From Candidatus Poribacteria bacterium (lineage in GTDB: Bacteria > Poribacteria > WGA-4E > WGA-3G): a stretch of 64,000 bases of DNA. Each line of letters starts with the position of its first letter. Position 1 is the first letter of the stretch. The stretch spans positions 1-64,000 of the forward strand of contig JAPPNJ010000217.1 of the NCBI GenBank assembly GCA_028818705.1, written 5' to 3'. Below the pieces are notes generated by a model. That model was not told the origin of the DNA, did no database searches, and saw nothing but the letters and a program-made list of their open reading frames with translations. Below, piece by piece: positions 8,556 to 17,687 of this stretch. Position numbers and translations under genes: made by a program.

Positions 8556-10238
8556 TTATTTGGTAATCAACAGTGTCACGCGATGTGACTCAGTCGTGGA
8601 TGGATAATACAAGAGGATGTCCTGCTTATCGTCGGCGTTAATGTCCACCAACCAGATGTTTCGCTCGTCGTTAGGCATGGTGGCTCTTATTTTTTCGGGG
8701 ATCTGTGCTAACAGTTCCGGTCCCGGGACACCGAGAAAGATGTACATCTCTTCCCAGTTCTTCCCGACCAGTAGATCCGAGCGCCTGTCCCCATTCACAT
8801 CGCCCATCAGTACCGCGGGGAAAAAGACCCCACGTGCGTTGAAAGGGGCAAATGCGGGTCTGATTTTACGTTTGGTAGTGGGCTTTCTGGGGTAAACCCC
8901 GTCTTCCATACGATAGAACTCAAGATCCATTGAGATCGAATTGCCGACCATCGCACGGCTCATCCCAACGAGCCCGGTTTGTACGTCCCTGAATAGGATG
9001 TCAACCTCACCATCTCCATCGAAATCTTGCAACCACTGCGACGAATAGCCCCAAGGTTGTAGTCCTCCAGCGGTTCCTCGCGGTTGGATTGTCGTGCTAA
9101 CTTCTTGTGCGAATACAGTTCCGTCGGGTGTTGGCGCGCCGAAATATATCTCGTACAGGCTGCGCTGTTTTCCAAGACTCCGCCCTTCTAAAGAGTGAAT
9201 CACTAAATCGGCAACGCCGTCCCCGTTTAGATCTCGGAAGGTGTGCAGTACGCGTCGCTTCGTGGTCTCCCTGAAGCCAGAAATGAGCGAGAACATGTTC
9301 TCACCATTGAATTCAAAGGCGATTGAGTAGGCACCGTCACTGTCGAATGGAATGTCAACGGTGAAAGTCTCTGCTATTGGTGAAAACATGCCGCGATCAT
9401 CCTGACAATAAACATCGAAATGGTCGGTGTTCCAGAACACGAGATCGCTACGCCCATCTTGGTCGTAGTCCATCTGATGGAGACGGCTGAGGTACCAAAA
9501 GACAGTCAACGGGGTTATCCCTACCTCGCGGTAACTGTGCGTATCGCCCAAAGCAGTCTCATCAAGAAGAGGTTCGGGCGGTCCAAGTTTTATCGGATCG
9601 CTGAACGAGCCGTTGGGCAATTGCGTCGCTATCCAGAAACCGTCTATGTTCGGCACTACTATATCGTCAAGGTCGTCGCCATTTACGTCTCGGGTGATGT
9701 CGACATAGGAGATTCTACCGTCGTCTGTCGCCTTGTAGTTCGTCGTAACTTCGACCAGAGCACGTTCCATTGCCGAGTTGGGATCGAACCAGTTCAGACG
9801 ACCGTGTTCATACATAAGTAAGCGGTCGCGTCCGTTAATTTTTGCGACATCGACGAACAACACATCAGAACGCAGTGTTGTGTCAAGACGCAGTGCCCAA
9901 GTGCCCTCGTCAAAGGCGTAGATTCGCAAGTATCGGTTGCCTTTTCCATCGCTGTTTACCACGGCAAGTTCGGCGAGATCGCCACCGAGAAAAAATCCTG
10001 TCAAAACTGTCTGGTGTTTTGCTGGACCAGTAACAATCTCGTGTTCCTCGAAAGTTAACGCGTCGTCGGCAGATGCCATGGGAGCAACCTTTTTGCCGAG
10101 TAGTCCTGAGCATCCCGATAGAAGGACGCTGAGAACCAATATAGCGAACAGGCTCAATTCGGAATATCGTGTGTGTTTGGTTATTGAGTTTAGTCTTGCA
10201 GAAGGAAAGCATTTGTGGCGTCGGTTTTGATCTTTCAT
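8556..10238 (-). CDS. FG-GAP/VCBS-repeat lipoprotein (integrin-like propeller)
   Basis: A 560-residue lipoprotein: signal segment LSLFAILVLSVLLSGC with a lipobox Cys, then at least six calcium-type FG-GAP loops (DVNGDDLDDIV, DYDQDGRSDLV, DLNGDGVADLV, DFDGDGEVDIL, DVNGDRRSDLL, DINADDKQDIL). These form a beta-propeller of the alpha-integrin type, probably exposed on the surface or in the periplasm and used for adhesion or ligand binding. AAAGGA precedes the ATG. Upstream lies one of two TetR-like operator sequences (10285-10299), and the barrel gene follows, so a small regulated envelope operon is inferred. Confidence 0.82.
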   Translation of the reverse strand: MKDQNRRHKCFPSARLNSITKHTRYSELSLFAILVLSVLLSGCSGLLGKKVAPMASADDALTFEEHEIVTGPAKHQTVLTGFFLGGDLAELAVVNSDGKGNRYLRIYAFDEGTWALRLDTTLRSDVLFVDVAKINGRDRLLMYEHGRLNWFDPNSAMERALVEVTTNYKATDDGRISYVDITRDVNGDDLDDIVVPNIDGFWIATQLPNGSFSDPIKLGPPEPLLDETALGDTHSYREVGITPLTVFWYLSRLHQMDYDQDGRSDLVFWNTDHFDVYCQDDRGMFSPIAETFTVDIPFDSDGAYSIAFEFNGENMFSLISGFRETTKRRVLHTFRDLNGDGVADLVIHSLEGRSLGKQRSLYEIYFGAPTPDGTVFAQEVSTTIQPRGTAGGLQPWGYSSQWLQDFDGDGEVDILFRDVQTGLVGMSRAMVGNSISMDLEFYRMEDGVYPRKPTTKRKIRPAFAPFNARGVFFPAVLMGDVNGDRRSDLLVGKNWEEMYIFLGVPGPELLAQIPEKIRATMPNDERNIWLVDINADDKQDILLYYPSTTESHRVTLLITK

Positions 10239-10284
10239 TTTCTTTTCCTTTCAGTTTTTCGGTATATTAACATAGGTAAATAAG

Positions 10285-10299
10285 TTTACAATGTTAAGT
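10285..10299. promoter_or_regulatory. Putative TetR operator 1
   Basis: TTTACAATGTTAAGT is an imperfect dyad about 47 bases before the FG-GAP lipoprotein start. The same 15-mer with one change occurs at 10570-10584, before the TetR remnant. Two copies bracketing a regulator suggest a shared operator. Confidence 0.5.
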
Positions 10300-10384
10300 T
10301 ATGGGCGAAAAAATATGGCGGCCTTCGCCAAATAGTTTTAAATTTATGCCTCAAGCCTTCGATTGTTGTGTGAATTACCGTAAG

Positions 10385-10537
10385 TTAGATCGTTGTCGGT
10401 GAGTATTCAATCTTGTGGGCAATCTTTCGCATAGAGACGTTCTCATAACCTTCGTTGACAAAGAGTTCTCGCGCCGCAGAGAGAATCCGCTGCTGCAACT
10501 GTTCTTTTTCCCTTGCTCTACGTTCTTTTGTACCCAT
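10385..10537 (-). pseudogene. TetR-family regulator truncated after the DNA-binding domain
   Basis: This 50-codon frame has the N-terminal TetR helix-turn-helix: RILSAARELFVNEGYENVSM and IAHKIEYSPTTI. It then meets a TAA where family members continue with a YLYFxDKEEL-like helix. No ligand-binding domain could be read after the stop in the same frame. Either it is a decayed regulator or a DNA-binding-only remnant. Its neighbour genes and the two TTTACAWTGTTAAGT sites suggest that the intact ancestor controlled the FG-GAP operon and itself. Confidence 0.7.
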
Positions 10538-10569
10538 TGTTTCACCTTTAGTTTACAAAGTCATTTAAC

Positions 10570-10584
10570 TTTACATTGTTAAGT
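10570..10584. promoter_or_regulatory. Putative TetR operator 2
   Basis: TTTACATTGTTAAGT lies about 33 bases before the TetR remnant start and differs by one base from the site at 10285. This is the position expected for autoregulation. Confidence 0.5.
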
Positions 10585-10654
10585 ATATCATGTATTTTTC
10601 TGTTTGTCAAATTTTTTTCAATTTTTTATCGGTCGTTGTTTTTGTCAAGGGTAT

Positions 10655-11458
10655 TCAAAAAATATCGGGTGTTTTGAAGTTCCAAGAAGTGATAGGAAAG
10701 GGTGAGTATCTTTCCTTAGGACGTTCTCGGTCCTGTTTATCAGCGTGATATTTTTCAACCCACTCCTCGGAAATACTGTCAGCCTGTTTTTGGAGGCGTC
10801 TGGCACCAAACACGAGATTTTCAGGATAGGTAATTTCCAGCCAATTCATAATCCTGAGTGCTGTTTCTTCATAGGTGGGTACAAAATCCTCGTAAATTAC
10901 CGTGAAAGGCGTAAGACCGTGTTGAGTGAAGTACGCTTGCCATGCTGCTTCGTGAAAAACAATCTCTTGAACGAAATAATCAATTGCTTCAAGATTATAT
11001 TCCGGTTCTTTTTCCAGTTTCGGAGTGGGATCACCCGTTCTTTGCCACCAAATCAATGTCTGAAGTCCTTTCCATAGCGATACTGCTTGACGTACTTTAT
11101 CTCGACGCATTATCCAGATGTATTCCAGATTTGGAAACAGTTCTGTCAGTACTGCATGTGACGACAGATTTCGGTCTTTAAATCGTGGCGTTTGGAATAC
11201 CTTGTTAGTGAATTTTTCAAAGTAGCCCCACATGAGTTTTGTTCCAAAGACCCCGTTTGGGGTTGTACTTCTCTCTTTCACTTTGTTGAGAAAATCGGTG
11301 TAGTCTGTGGAACCCCACTCTTTAGCCCAGCGTTCATCCTCCCAGAAGTATTCTCCTGGTTTTCCAGCGAGCCCTGTATTCTCCAAAGCCTCAAACAGCA
11401 GGTAACCGCCACAACGCGGTGTCGCACAAATTAAATATGAAATACGTGGTTCTATCAT
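10655..11458 (-). CDS. Stf0-type sulfotransferase
   Basis: A 267-residue protein of the Stf0 (trehalose 2-sulfotransferase-like) family, which moves sulfate from PAPS to a small acceptor. The N-terminal YLICATPRCGGYLLFEAL is the 5'-phosphosulfate loop, GKPGEYF follows as in Stf0, and the 3'-phosphate-binding region is seen as WIMRRDKVRQAVSLWK. AAAAGGA precedes the ATG. It follows the methyltransferase gene by 12 bases on the same strand, so the two are probably co-transcribed and may modify one metabolite. The acceptor is unknown. Confidence 0.85.
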   Translation of the reverse strand: MIEPRISYLICATPRCGGYLLFEALENTGLAGKPGEYFWEDERWAKEWGSTDYTDFLNKVKERSTTPNGVFGTKLMWGYFEKFTNKVFQTPRFKDRNLSSHAVLTELFPNLEYIWIMRRDKVRQAVSLWKGLQTLIWWQRTGDPTPKLEKEPEYNLEAIDYFVQEIVFHEAAWQAYFTQHGLTPFTVIYEDFVPTYEETALRIMNWLEITYPENLVFGARRLQKQADSISEEWVEKYHADKQDRERPKERYSPFPITSWNFKTPDIF

Positions 11459-11470
11459 CTATTTTCCTTT

Positions 11471-12103
11471 TCAATTCGGTTTCTTAAACATAAAAGACAC
11501 AAGTCTTGGGCATTTGTTCTGATCTGTTTCGTGCCACCACTCTTTGAACTCTTTAAGGCGAAATCCACTGCTTTTGGCAGCATCCAGGAAATCCGATATG
11601 TGATGCACGAATGCCTGGATTTCCGTGGTTCCGTGAGTTGTTTGAAAGTTTGCCTGTGTGCCTTGATATTGTCTGAAAGGATGAAGTTCGCAAATAAAGA
11701 AGTGTCCGCCAGTGCCCAATACGCGACATGCTTCTGAGAATATGAATGAAATGTTTTCTATGTGCTCAAGGACGAGGTTACAAACGACGAGATCAATGGA
11801 CGCATTATCACAGTGCCATGGGTGTGTAATGTCAGCGAGGGAGAAGGTTACATTGCTGAAATTTAGTTTCTTTCTGGCAAAAGAAATCATGCCTTCTGAG
11901 AAATCGAGAGCATGAACGTTTTCACCGATTTGTGAAAGGCAGCGAGTGTTTTTGCCCGTTCCACAACCAAGTTCGAGAATTGATTTGCATTGCCAATTTG
12001 CGAGTGTTTTTTGGGTAACAACGCGATCTAAGTCTCGTGTGCGGTTCTCGTCGGCGTCGTAGGTTTTTGACCAGTTATTGTATGCTTTTTGGATATCGTT
12101 CAT
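11471..12103 (-). CDS. Class I SAM-dependent methyltransferase
   Basis: A 210-residue Rossmann methyltransferase. Motif I is SILELGCGTGKNTRCL, followed by the acidic strand VHALDFSEGMI, DLVVCNLVLEHI (motif IV) and a late GGHFFICELHPFRQY. The N-terminus (AYNNWSKTYDADENRTRDL) matches ubiquinone-biosynthesis-like small-molecule methyltransferases. A near-consensus promoter (12164-12192) lies upstream. It is the first gene of a pair with the sulfotransferase; the substrate cannot be told. Confidence 0.85.
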   Translation of the reverse strand: MNDIQKAYNNWSKTYDADENRTRDLDRVVTQKTLANWQCKSILELGCGTGKNTRCLSQIGENVHALDFSEGMISFARKKLNFSNVTFSLADITHPWHCDNASIDLVVCNLVLEHIENISFIFSEACRVLGTGGHFFICELHPFRQYQGTQANFQTTHGTTEIQAFVHHISDFLDAAKSSGFRLKEFKEWWHETDQNKCPRLVSFMFKKPN

Positions 12104-12163
12104 ATTAAGTTTGAGGATTGGACTGATTTACTATCGTCTTCTATAGGACGTTGTGTGGGAAGT

Positions 12164-12192
12164 ATTATACTACACGGATATCTGGTTGTCAA
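12164..12192 (-). promoter_or_regulatory. Sigma-70-type promoter for the methyltransferase/sulfotransferase pair
   Basis: On the minus strand TTGACA and TATAAT are exact consensus with a 17-base spacer, ending about 60 bases before the ATG at 12103. Confidence 0.7.
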
Positions 12193-12227
12193 AGGATTGC
12201 TTGAGGTGTGCTATCGTTGTTTTTTAT

Positions 12228-12256
12228 TTGTCAATTTTGATAGGTTTTGCTACAAT
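12228..12256 (+). promoter_or_regulatory. Sigma-70-type promoter for the LamG gene
   Basis: TTGTCA, a 17-base spacer and TACAAT, about 105 bases before the ATG at 12362. Between them lies a short GCGAG-type hairpin (CTCGCT/AGCGAG, 12302-12317). Confidence 0.5.
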
Positions 12257-12361
12257 CTGTTTTATGAAATGGCTTTGAACTTATAGGAGCGACCCTATAT
12301 CCTCGCTTTGAAGCGAGATCAGGTTGAAAGTTTGGTAGTATTTTTCCATAGGAGGAAAATA

Positions 12362-13165
12362 ATGATGAGAGTTATAAATTGGGGTAAATCTGACCTAATT
12401 TGGTTAATTGTTATGGCTTTTGCATTATTGGTGACGACAGTCAGCCATTCCGCTGTGCTTGATCCGAAGACTGTTGAGGTTGCCTATCTCTTTGACGAAG
12501 GAAAAGGCACTGTCGCTAAGGATATTTCTGAAAATGGTCGAGATGGGGATATATCTGGGGCGAAATATACCAAAGGTGTGTTCGGAACTTGTCTGGATTA
12601 TGACGGTAAGGACGATAATCTGGTTGTTACCGGCTACGCTGGCATCGGTGGTACGGATCCGAGAACGACAGTCTTCTGGGCTAAAGTCGGAGACACGAGA
12701 GAACACTCATGGGTAAAATGGGGACCGAATCTTACGGGAGAGAAATACTACATCCGGGCACATCTGAGAGGTGCGGAATGCAACTTGAGGGTTGAAGTTG
12801 CCGGTGGACAAAATTACGGGGCAGACAACGTCTGTGATAAGGAATGGCATCACATGGCGGTGGTCTTTCCCAAAGGTTCAGACGCTGTGAAGGACCATGA
12901 CCTCTATGTTGATGGTAAGCTTCAATCCAAAGAGGGCAACGATCAGGCGATGGACACGAATGATAAGGATCAGGAAGTGACTATGGGCGACTTTCTGGCG
13001 CACCACAACTTCATGTTCGGTCTCTTCGATGAAGTTGCCATTTTCAACGTGGATCTAACTGAAAAGCAGATTCAGGCAATCATGGATAATGGATTACAAG
13101 CAGCGCTCGGTGTGGACCCGCAAGGGAAATTAGCCACGAGTTGGGGGATGCTTAAGAAATATTAA
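12362..13165 (+). CDS. Secreted LamG (concanavalin-like) domain protein
   Basis: About 267 residues from ATG 12362, preferred because GGAGG lies 6-7 bases upstream. A signal peptide (to SHSAVLDP) is followed by one LamG/laminin-G-like fold: VAYLFDEGKGTVAKDISENG, LDYDGKDDNLVV, WHHMAVVFP, DLYVDGKLQ and MFGLFDEVAIFNVDLTEKQI are its usual signatures. It should bind carbohydrate or protein outside the cell. The C-terminus GKLATSWGMLKKY matches tails of two other proteins in the window. Its stop overlaps the convergent stop of the PhyH remnant. Confidence 0.82.
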   Translation: MMRVINWGKSDLIWLIVMAFALLVTTVSHSAVLDPKTVEVAYLFDEGKGTVAKDISENGRDGDISGAKYTKGVFGTCLDYDGKDDNLVVTGYAGIGGTDPRTTVFWAKVGDTREHSWVKWGPNLTGEKYYIRAHLRGAECNLRVEVAGGQNYGADNVCDKEWHHMAVVFPKGSDAVKDHDLYVDGKLQSKEGNDQAMDTNDKDQEVTMGDFLAHHNFMFGLFDEVAIFNVDLTEKQIQAIMDNGLQAALGVDPQGKLATSWGMLKKY

Positions 13166-13533
13166 TCCCACAAATCGAGTCCTAATAGTTTTCGTCCTAA
13201 AGGTGTCAGTTCCGCCGATCCGTAATTTTTCGCTTCCCACCCGCGTGGGTCGCCCGGATAGGGACCACGACCCAACGCTCTCCGCTCTCGCCACAATGTG
13301 ATGCGTTCTTGTCGTCGTTCTTCATCCATTGGATTGGGAACGGGATAGAAGTTCATGTATTGCGCCAAGCGCGGTTCATCAGAGGTATTGCGACCGTCTG
13401 AAGGATCCATTTCCAAGAACGCGAAAATTGCGTCAACGACTGCATCGCAAAGTTCGGTCGGGACGGCGTTTTCGATGACCATGTAGCCGTATTCATCAAA
13501 ATGTTCGTGATGCGCTTGTGTGAGTATTGGCAT
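13162..13533 (-). pseudogene. Phytanoyl-CoA dioxygenase family protein with a large internal deletion
   Basis: The 123-residue frame has a PhyH-like N-terminus (HHEHFDEYGYMVIENAVP) and a C-terminal tail (ERITLWRERRALGRGPYPGD...LTPLGRKLLGLDLWD) of the type that closes roughly 300-residue family members. The central catalytic core with the HxD...H triad is missing, yet the frame stays open across the join, around residues 60-75. It cannot be an active oxygenase as it stands. I interpret it as an in-frame internal deletion, but a domain of another function cannot be excluded. Confidence 0.6.
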
Positions 13534-13623
13534 TTACATTCCCTTACTTAATATTAACCGCCGAAGGATGCCTTTCATTTTAGTTATCAGATATCGATGG
13601 CTGCAAACGGTTCACTTTTTGGG

Positions 13624-13851
13624 TTAATTACGATTTCTCTCCAAATCTTTCCGAAAACCGCGGGCGGAAGAAAACAGGCGGTAACCATAATTTGAATAGG
13701 ATGCGACAGCTACTGGATTGTTGAAACCCGTCACTTGGCACTCGCGATAGGCACGGACTAAGATGCTCGGTCGAAAGCCCATTCCCTTTGGTTTGCTGAT
13801 GAGGATAAAGGCATCTGAATTGCGCCAGTTTCTTCGTACATTTTGACTCAT
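13624..13851 (-). CDS. Small hypothetical protein, doubtful
   Basis: A 75-codon frame (MSQNVRRNWRNSDAFILISK...) rich in Arg and Asn lies just downstream of the kinase gene on the same strand. No ribosome site or recognisable motif is visible. It may be the remnant of a longer gene or chance. It is recorded because it fills the gap between the PhyH remnant and the kinase. Confidence 0.25.
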   Translation of the reverse strand: MSQNVRRNWRNSDAFILISKPKGMGFRPSILVRAYRECQVTGFNNPVAVASYSNYGYRLFSSARGFRKDLERNRN

Positions 13852-13859
13852 GAAATAAT

Positions 13860-14921
13860 TTAGTCTAGCAATTCGTGGCAATCCCAATCCTCAAACCGAA
13901 CTCGCTGATTTTCAAATTCAAACGAACGCCGCCAGCCAATCGCAGGAAAGAGCGTCGCAATCGCCGAGAGCCGATAATCATAGACGCAATCTTCCCAACT
14001 ATAGCCTAAAATCCCGTCCGAAACAAGCCCCTGGTAATAGTAGCGGAGTAAATCCCTCTCAATCTCACGCCGGCGTTCCGATGCCTCCCATCCGACCAAA
14101 TAGCAGAGATCATAGGGGCCAATCCCCCGTTTATAGGTCTCCCAATCCAGAAAGTAAAGCCCATGTATAGAAGGATTCTTTGGATAGAAGATATTCCATC
14201 GGTGCAGATCCCCGTGCAAAAGCGTCAAATGCTTGCCGTCTCTGATCCGGTCGATGTACAACCCTTCCCAGTTATCGATGGCACGGCGCGCAAAGATATA
14301 CATCTCTTGTGAGAATTCGTCCTGAAATGTGTCTGCAAATCGGGGCAGTTGAATGCCTCTCCAATTTTGGCAGTCCCTTTGTATGATTTCAGGAGTTGCA
14401 GCATCAATCATCCGGAGCGGACCGCCGCGCCCCCGCAGAAAGTCGTCCTGTGAAATTCGTGGATGCTCCCACCAGTGGGTGTGGAATTTCAACAATTCAT
14501 CGATAATCTGCTTGTAGAGTTCGATGGTAAACGCCTCCGCTTTGGGAGGGTCTTTGGCATGTGTCACAGAGGCATCTTCAAAGAGAAAATAGCAGTATTG
14601 GGTAGACGGGTCATAAGCAACGTCGTAGCAGTGGAAAATCGGCGGCTCCGGTGTATGGGCAGCGATTTCGTTGAAGAAAGCTGACTCAGCGATGCCGCCT
14701 CCAAACCACTCCTTTCGATACTGCTTGAAAATGAGATGGGAATGCGGCAGATTTTCTGCTTCAAGAGAATAGGTAACTTTCAAAGGCGTTAAAAATGCCG
14801 CAGTCGATTCAAATGTCTCACCGATGTGGACATCCGTTGCGGTACCCTTCGAAAGGTATCCTTTCTGTTGAAAACGGGTCGTTAGCCACTGGGGGGTGAT
14901 TTGTTCTGCACTGGTGATCAA
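13860..14921 (-). CDS. Aminoglycoside phosphotransferase/EcKinase-like small-molecule kinase
   Basis: A 353-residue kinase-fold protein. The Brenner-type catalytic loop LLHGDLHRWNIFY and the metal-binding YFLDWETYKRGIGPYDL are intact, and CYFLFEDAS resembles the hinge. These motifs place it among APH/choline-kinase-like enzymes that phosphorylate hydroxyls on small molecules, nearest in look to the ecdysteroid-kinase-like branch. The substrate is unknown and resistance should not be assumed. Upstream is a long dispersed repeat (14940-15100). Confidence 0.78.
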   Translation of the reverse strand: MITSAEQITPQWLTTRFQQKGYLSKGTATDVHIGETFESTAAFLTPLKVTYSLEAENLPHSHLIFKQYRKEWFGGGIAESAFFNEIAAHTPEPPIFHCYDVAYDPSTQYCYFLFEDASVTHAKDPPKAEAFTIELYKQIIDELLKFHTHWWEHPRISQDDFLRGRGGPLRMIDAATPEIIQRDCQNWRGIQLPRFADTFQDEFSQEMYIFARRAIDNWEGLYIDRIRDGKHLTLLHGDLHRWNIFYPKNPSIHGLYFLDWETYKRGIGPYDLCYLVGWEASERRREIERDLLRYYYQGLVSDGILGYSWEDCVYDYRLSAIATLFPAIGWRRSFEFENQRVRFEDWDCHELLD

Positions 14922-14939
14922 TTGATCCTCCTAAAACTA

Positions 14940-15100
14940 TGGTAGATTTTAGAATGACTTGGACATCACAGATCGGAAATATCGGACGGGCGAAGCAGTC
15001 GGGAAGTGTAAAGCAAAGACAAATTTTTCCGCGTAAATCATAATCAATGGTATTCATGCCTTATGGCATGAACCAGGGGCAAAATTTGGAAATCCCTCCT
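14940..15100 (+). repeat. Long dispersed repeat containing a family A palindrome
   Basis: About 160 bases here (TGGTAGATTTTAGAAT..., GTAAAGC.AAGACAAATTTT, CGCGTAAATCA, then a hairpin of TTCATGCC/GGCATGAA at 15053-15072 and GGGGCAAAATTTGGAAATCC) run in parallel with 51286-51425. Both copies start just upstream of a minus-strand gene. The rest of the gap to 15211 shows nothing more. Confidence 0.6.
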
Positions 15101-15211
15101 ACAAGAACTCCTGAAATGTAAACTTATTTCTATAATTCACCATAAAAGTTTACCTGCAATGCTTTTAAAAATCGATATGCTCCATTTATGTTTAGGGTTC
15201 GATCAGGCGTG

Positions 15212-15985
15212 CTATTGTAAAGTTGTCCGTGCTGCTTGGTACAAATCAAATAGGCTCTCATGTGTTTCTTGGGCGAGTATCTGTGGATGCCATACTAAAT
15301 CTCCTATCAAGTTGCTGATAACGAATCCTGATGCCATATCGACGCCGCGCAGCGTACTGATGGCAAATAGAGCGGCGGCTTCCATCTCAACCGTAACAAC
15401 CCCTTCCTGTTGATAGTGCTGAATCTCCCCAACTGTTTCGCGAAAAAAAGCATCGATCGTCCATGTCGGTCCCTGAGTATAACGGATACCGTCCTGTGCA
15501 AGTGCCTGCTTAAGGGCATCTGTCAAGTTTTCGGACGGTTGTGCAGGTGCTGATGGGTCTTCCATATAATGGTAAGAGACGCCTTCATCGCGAATGGCAC
15601 TCGTACAAACAACGACATCACCGATATGAGAGGTATTTAGTAAGCCACCGGCAATTCCTACGTTGATAAATCGCTTAACACCCAGTTCTATGTATATTTC
15701 GAGAAGCATTGAGGCGCCAGGGGCGCCTATGCCGTTATTGCCGCTAACTGCTACACGATTGTTAGTTTCGGTCAGCAAGTAGAATCCACCGCCTATCCCA
15801 TGAACCTGTTCAACACTTTCAGCCTTCGTAATACGGTCAAGCAGATTCCCTTCATAACAGAAAATGACACTTTCGGGGATCGGGAAATCGGGAATGAAGC
15901 CTTGTTGGCGGAAGTACGCGACGTGTTGCTGTGGCGTGACTATGGGACGTGATTTATGTTTGTCTGGGAAATTGGGTATTGGCAT
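15212..15985 (-). CDS. Nucleoside phosphorylase (uridine/purine phosphorylase family)
   Basis: A 257-residue PNP_UDP_1-type enzyme that cleaves nucleosides with phosphate for salvage. Visible signatures are the phosphate loop AVSGNNGIGAPGASMLLE, GVKRFINVGIAGGL, and the nucleoside-binding TVEMEAAALFAISTLRGV, whose MEAA Glu binds the ribose. Length is normal for hexameric members. No associated salvage genes are adjacent. Uridine versus purine specificity cannot be assigned from this alone. Confidence 0.83.
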   Translation of the reverse strand: MPIPNFPDKHKSRPIVTPQQHVAYFRQQGFIPDFPIPESVIFCYEGNLLDRITKAESVEQVHGIGGGFYLLTETNNRVAVSGNNGIGAPGASMLLEIYIELGVKRFINVGIAGGLLNTSHIGDVVVCTSAIRDEGVSYHYMEDPSAPAQPSENLTDALKQALAQDGIRYTQGPTWTIDAFFRETVGEIQHYQQEGVVTVEMEAAALFAISTLRGVDMASGFVISNLIGDLVWHPQILAQETHESLFDLYQAARTTLQ

Positions 15986-16113
15986 AATTACTTTTCAAGC
16001 TGAAAATTTTGTCTAAGTCTTAATATCATTGGACACACAGTAAAGTCCTCCGAACCGTGCTGTCGCAGTCAATTGCAAAAATAATAGCACATTTAGCAGG
16101 AGAAAACAAAAAA

Positions 16114-17586
16114 TTACCCAATCTCTGTACGTAGGAAAGAGAGAAACGTGCCAACGAGCAACACCAACAGAAACATAATTAACAGAAGTAGATCAACAAT
16201 CGCAGCATTAAAATCCGCACTGAAGCGGTGGTGATCTTCAAATTTGGGAACGGCATCAAAGTTCACCGATTTTTGTGATGTGCCTTCGGGGATACCGACT
16301 GCGTGTGGGCTTTCTGGGTCTGATCGGTCGGTATTAATAAGAAACTGTCGGAACTGTTTTGCGTATTGGCGTGTTTGAGAGAGAAAGTCTAAATGGCGGG
16401 GCAAGCCGGTGCCAGCGAGTGCCTCAAAAGCATACTGCACGATAGCTGCCGGTGAGATACGGGTAAGTGACCGAGCCGTTTGGATTTGACGGAGTTCGGC
16501 GAAAAGGTAGTTGGCGCGCAAGCGATCGCGTAATTCTGCGTCTTTATTAACGTATTCTGCGCCTAACGCTGTTGCAATTGTCGCGGGGATTTCTCGTCTG
16601 GGTGGTTCTTTAATCCGAACAAAATAGCGTGTCTGTAAATCTTCGCGCGAATCCTGAACCTGAACCATGAATTCTTTGGGGGTGGGGCGGGTCTGCAAAC
16701 GGTTGCCAAGAGAACCCAGTGCGTTTGGCATCAGGACTACCCAGATCGTCCAGATCAATAACAGAATTGCCAGACTCGTTGAGGACTCTTTGACGCGACT
16801 GGAAGCAAGGAGGCCCAACAGAATGAAAATTGAGGTGTAAATCAACGCGACACAGACAATGAAACCCAACCTTACCCAATGGCTGCCGTTGAATCGGACG
16901 GCTTCGGAAAGATGTATGATGGAGAGACTGACGATCGTTCCAATCAAAAAGGGGATTACAATGGTAAAAAAAGCACCGAGAAATTTGCCGCAAATCACTT
17001 CATTCCGTGAAATGCTATTTGCCAACATCAATCGTAGTGTGCCTCGTTCCTGCTCACCGGAGATTGAATCGAACGTAAACAAGATGCCCATGAAACTTAA
17101 TAGAGCAGCCACTACAAATCCCCAATCGATTTTGATAAATTCTGGCATGATGCTTCTATCTCTTGGGATCGCCTCTGAAATGAACAACAGATCGTGATTA
17201 GGTGGATATATTAACCCCCAGATTTCTGTGAACTTATACGAAGTATCGCCGCCCTGCCACCGACGTGTCCGTCCCGCAGTATTGCCGTGGACTTCGCCAA
17301 GTAGGACTTTTTCGCCGCCGTCCGCACAGAAAGCCAAAGGACTCGGTTTTTTGTCGAGATGTCCCGGACCCTTTAGAACCAGACGATACAGACTCGAGCA
17401 CCGAGATTTCAACTCGTTACGTGACCAGGCAACCTTCCCTCGATATTTGCCCATGCGCTGCTTGTATTCTCCGAGGAACGTGACAGCATTAACGATCATT
17501 AGTATGAGGATCAGTAGCGTTGTTAGTGCGAAACGGAGACTGCTCAGGTGATCGTAGAGTTCGCGTTTGACGATGTGAAAAATCAT
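16114..17586 (-). CDS. ABC-2 type permease B, cassette 1
   Basis: A 490-residue membrane protein: one N-terminal membrane segment (FALTTLLILILMIVNAVTFL), a soluble loop of about 120 residues, a core of five or so segments, a second soluble region and a final C-terminal segment. The motif FDSISGEQERGTLRLMLANS is typical of ABC-2/NosY-type permeases. The usual partner ATPase is absent from the cassette. It follows permease A by about 100 bases and is the last gene of a three-gene unit headed by an ECF sigma factor. A close paralogue is at 20996-22468. Substrate unknown. Confidence 0.78.
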   Translation of the reverse strand: MIFHIVKRELYDHLSSLRFALTTLLILILMIVNAVTFLGEYKQRMGKYRGKVAWSRNELKSRCSSLYRLVLKGPGHLDKKPSPLAFCADGGEKVLLGEVHGNTAGRTRRWQGGDTSYKFTEIWGLIYPPNHDLLFISEAIPRDRSIMPEFIKIDWGFVVAALLSFMGILFTFDSISGEQERGTLRLMLANSISRNEVICGKFLGAFFTIVIPFLIGTIVSLSIIHLSEAVRFNGSHWVRLGFIVCVALIYTSIFILLGLLASSRVKESSTSLAILLLIWTIWVVLMPNALGSLGNRLQTRPTPKEFMVQVQDSREDLQTRYFVRIKEPPRREIPATIATALGAEYVNKDAELRDRLRANYLFAELRQIQTARSLTRISPAAIVQYAFEALAGTGLPRHLDFLSQTRQYAKQFRQFLINTDRSDPESPHAVGIPEGTSQKSVNFDAVPKFEDHHRFSADFNAAIVDLLLLIMFLLVLLVGTFLSFLRTEIG

Positions 17587-17687
17587 TTCATGTCTCCAGT
17601 TCTCTCTTTTTTTGATAGTTCATTTATTCTTTCAAAAATCTTGTGCGAGACGGTCAATAAATTGCCCTACTACAAACGAATCTATCT

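Noticed and set aside
13860..14921. An antibiotic resistance kinase
   Set aside because: Only general APH-fold motifs are visible, and many such proteins act on metabolites.
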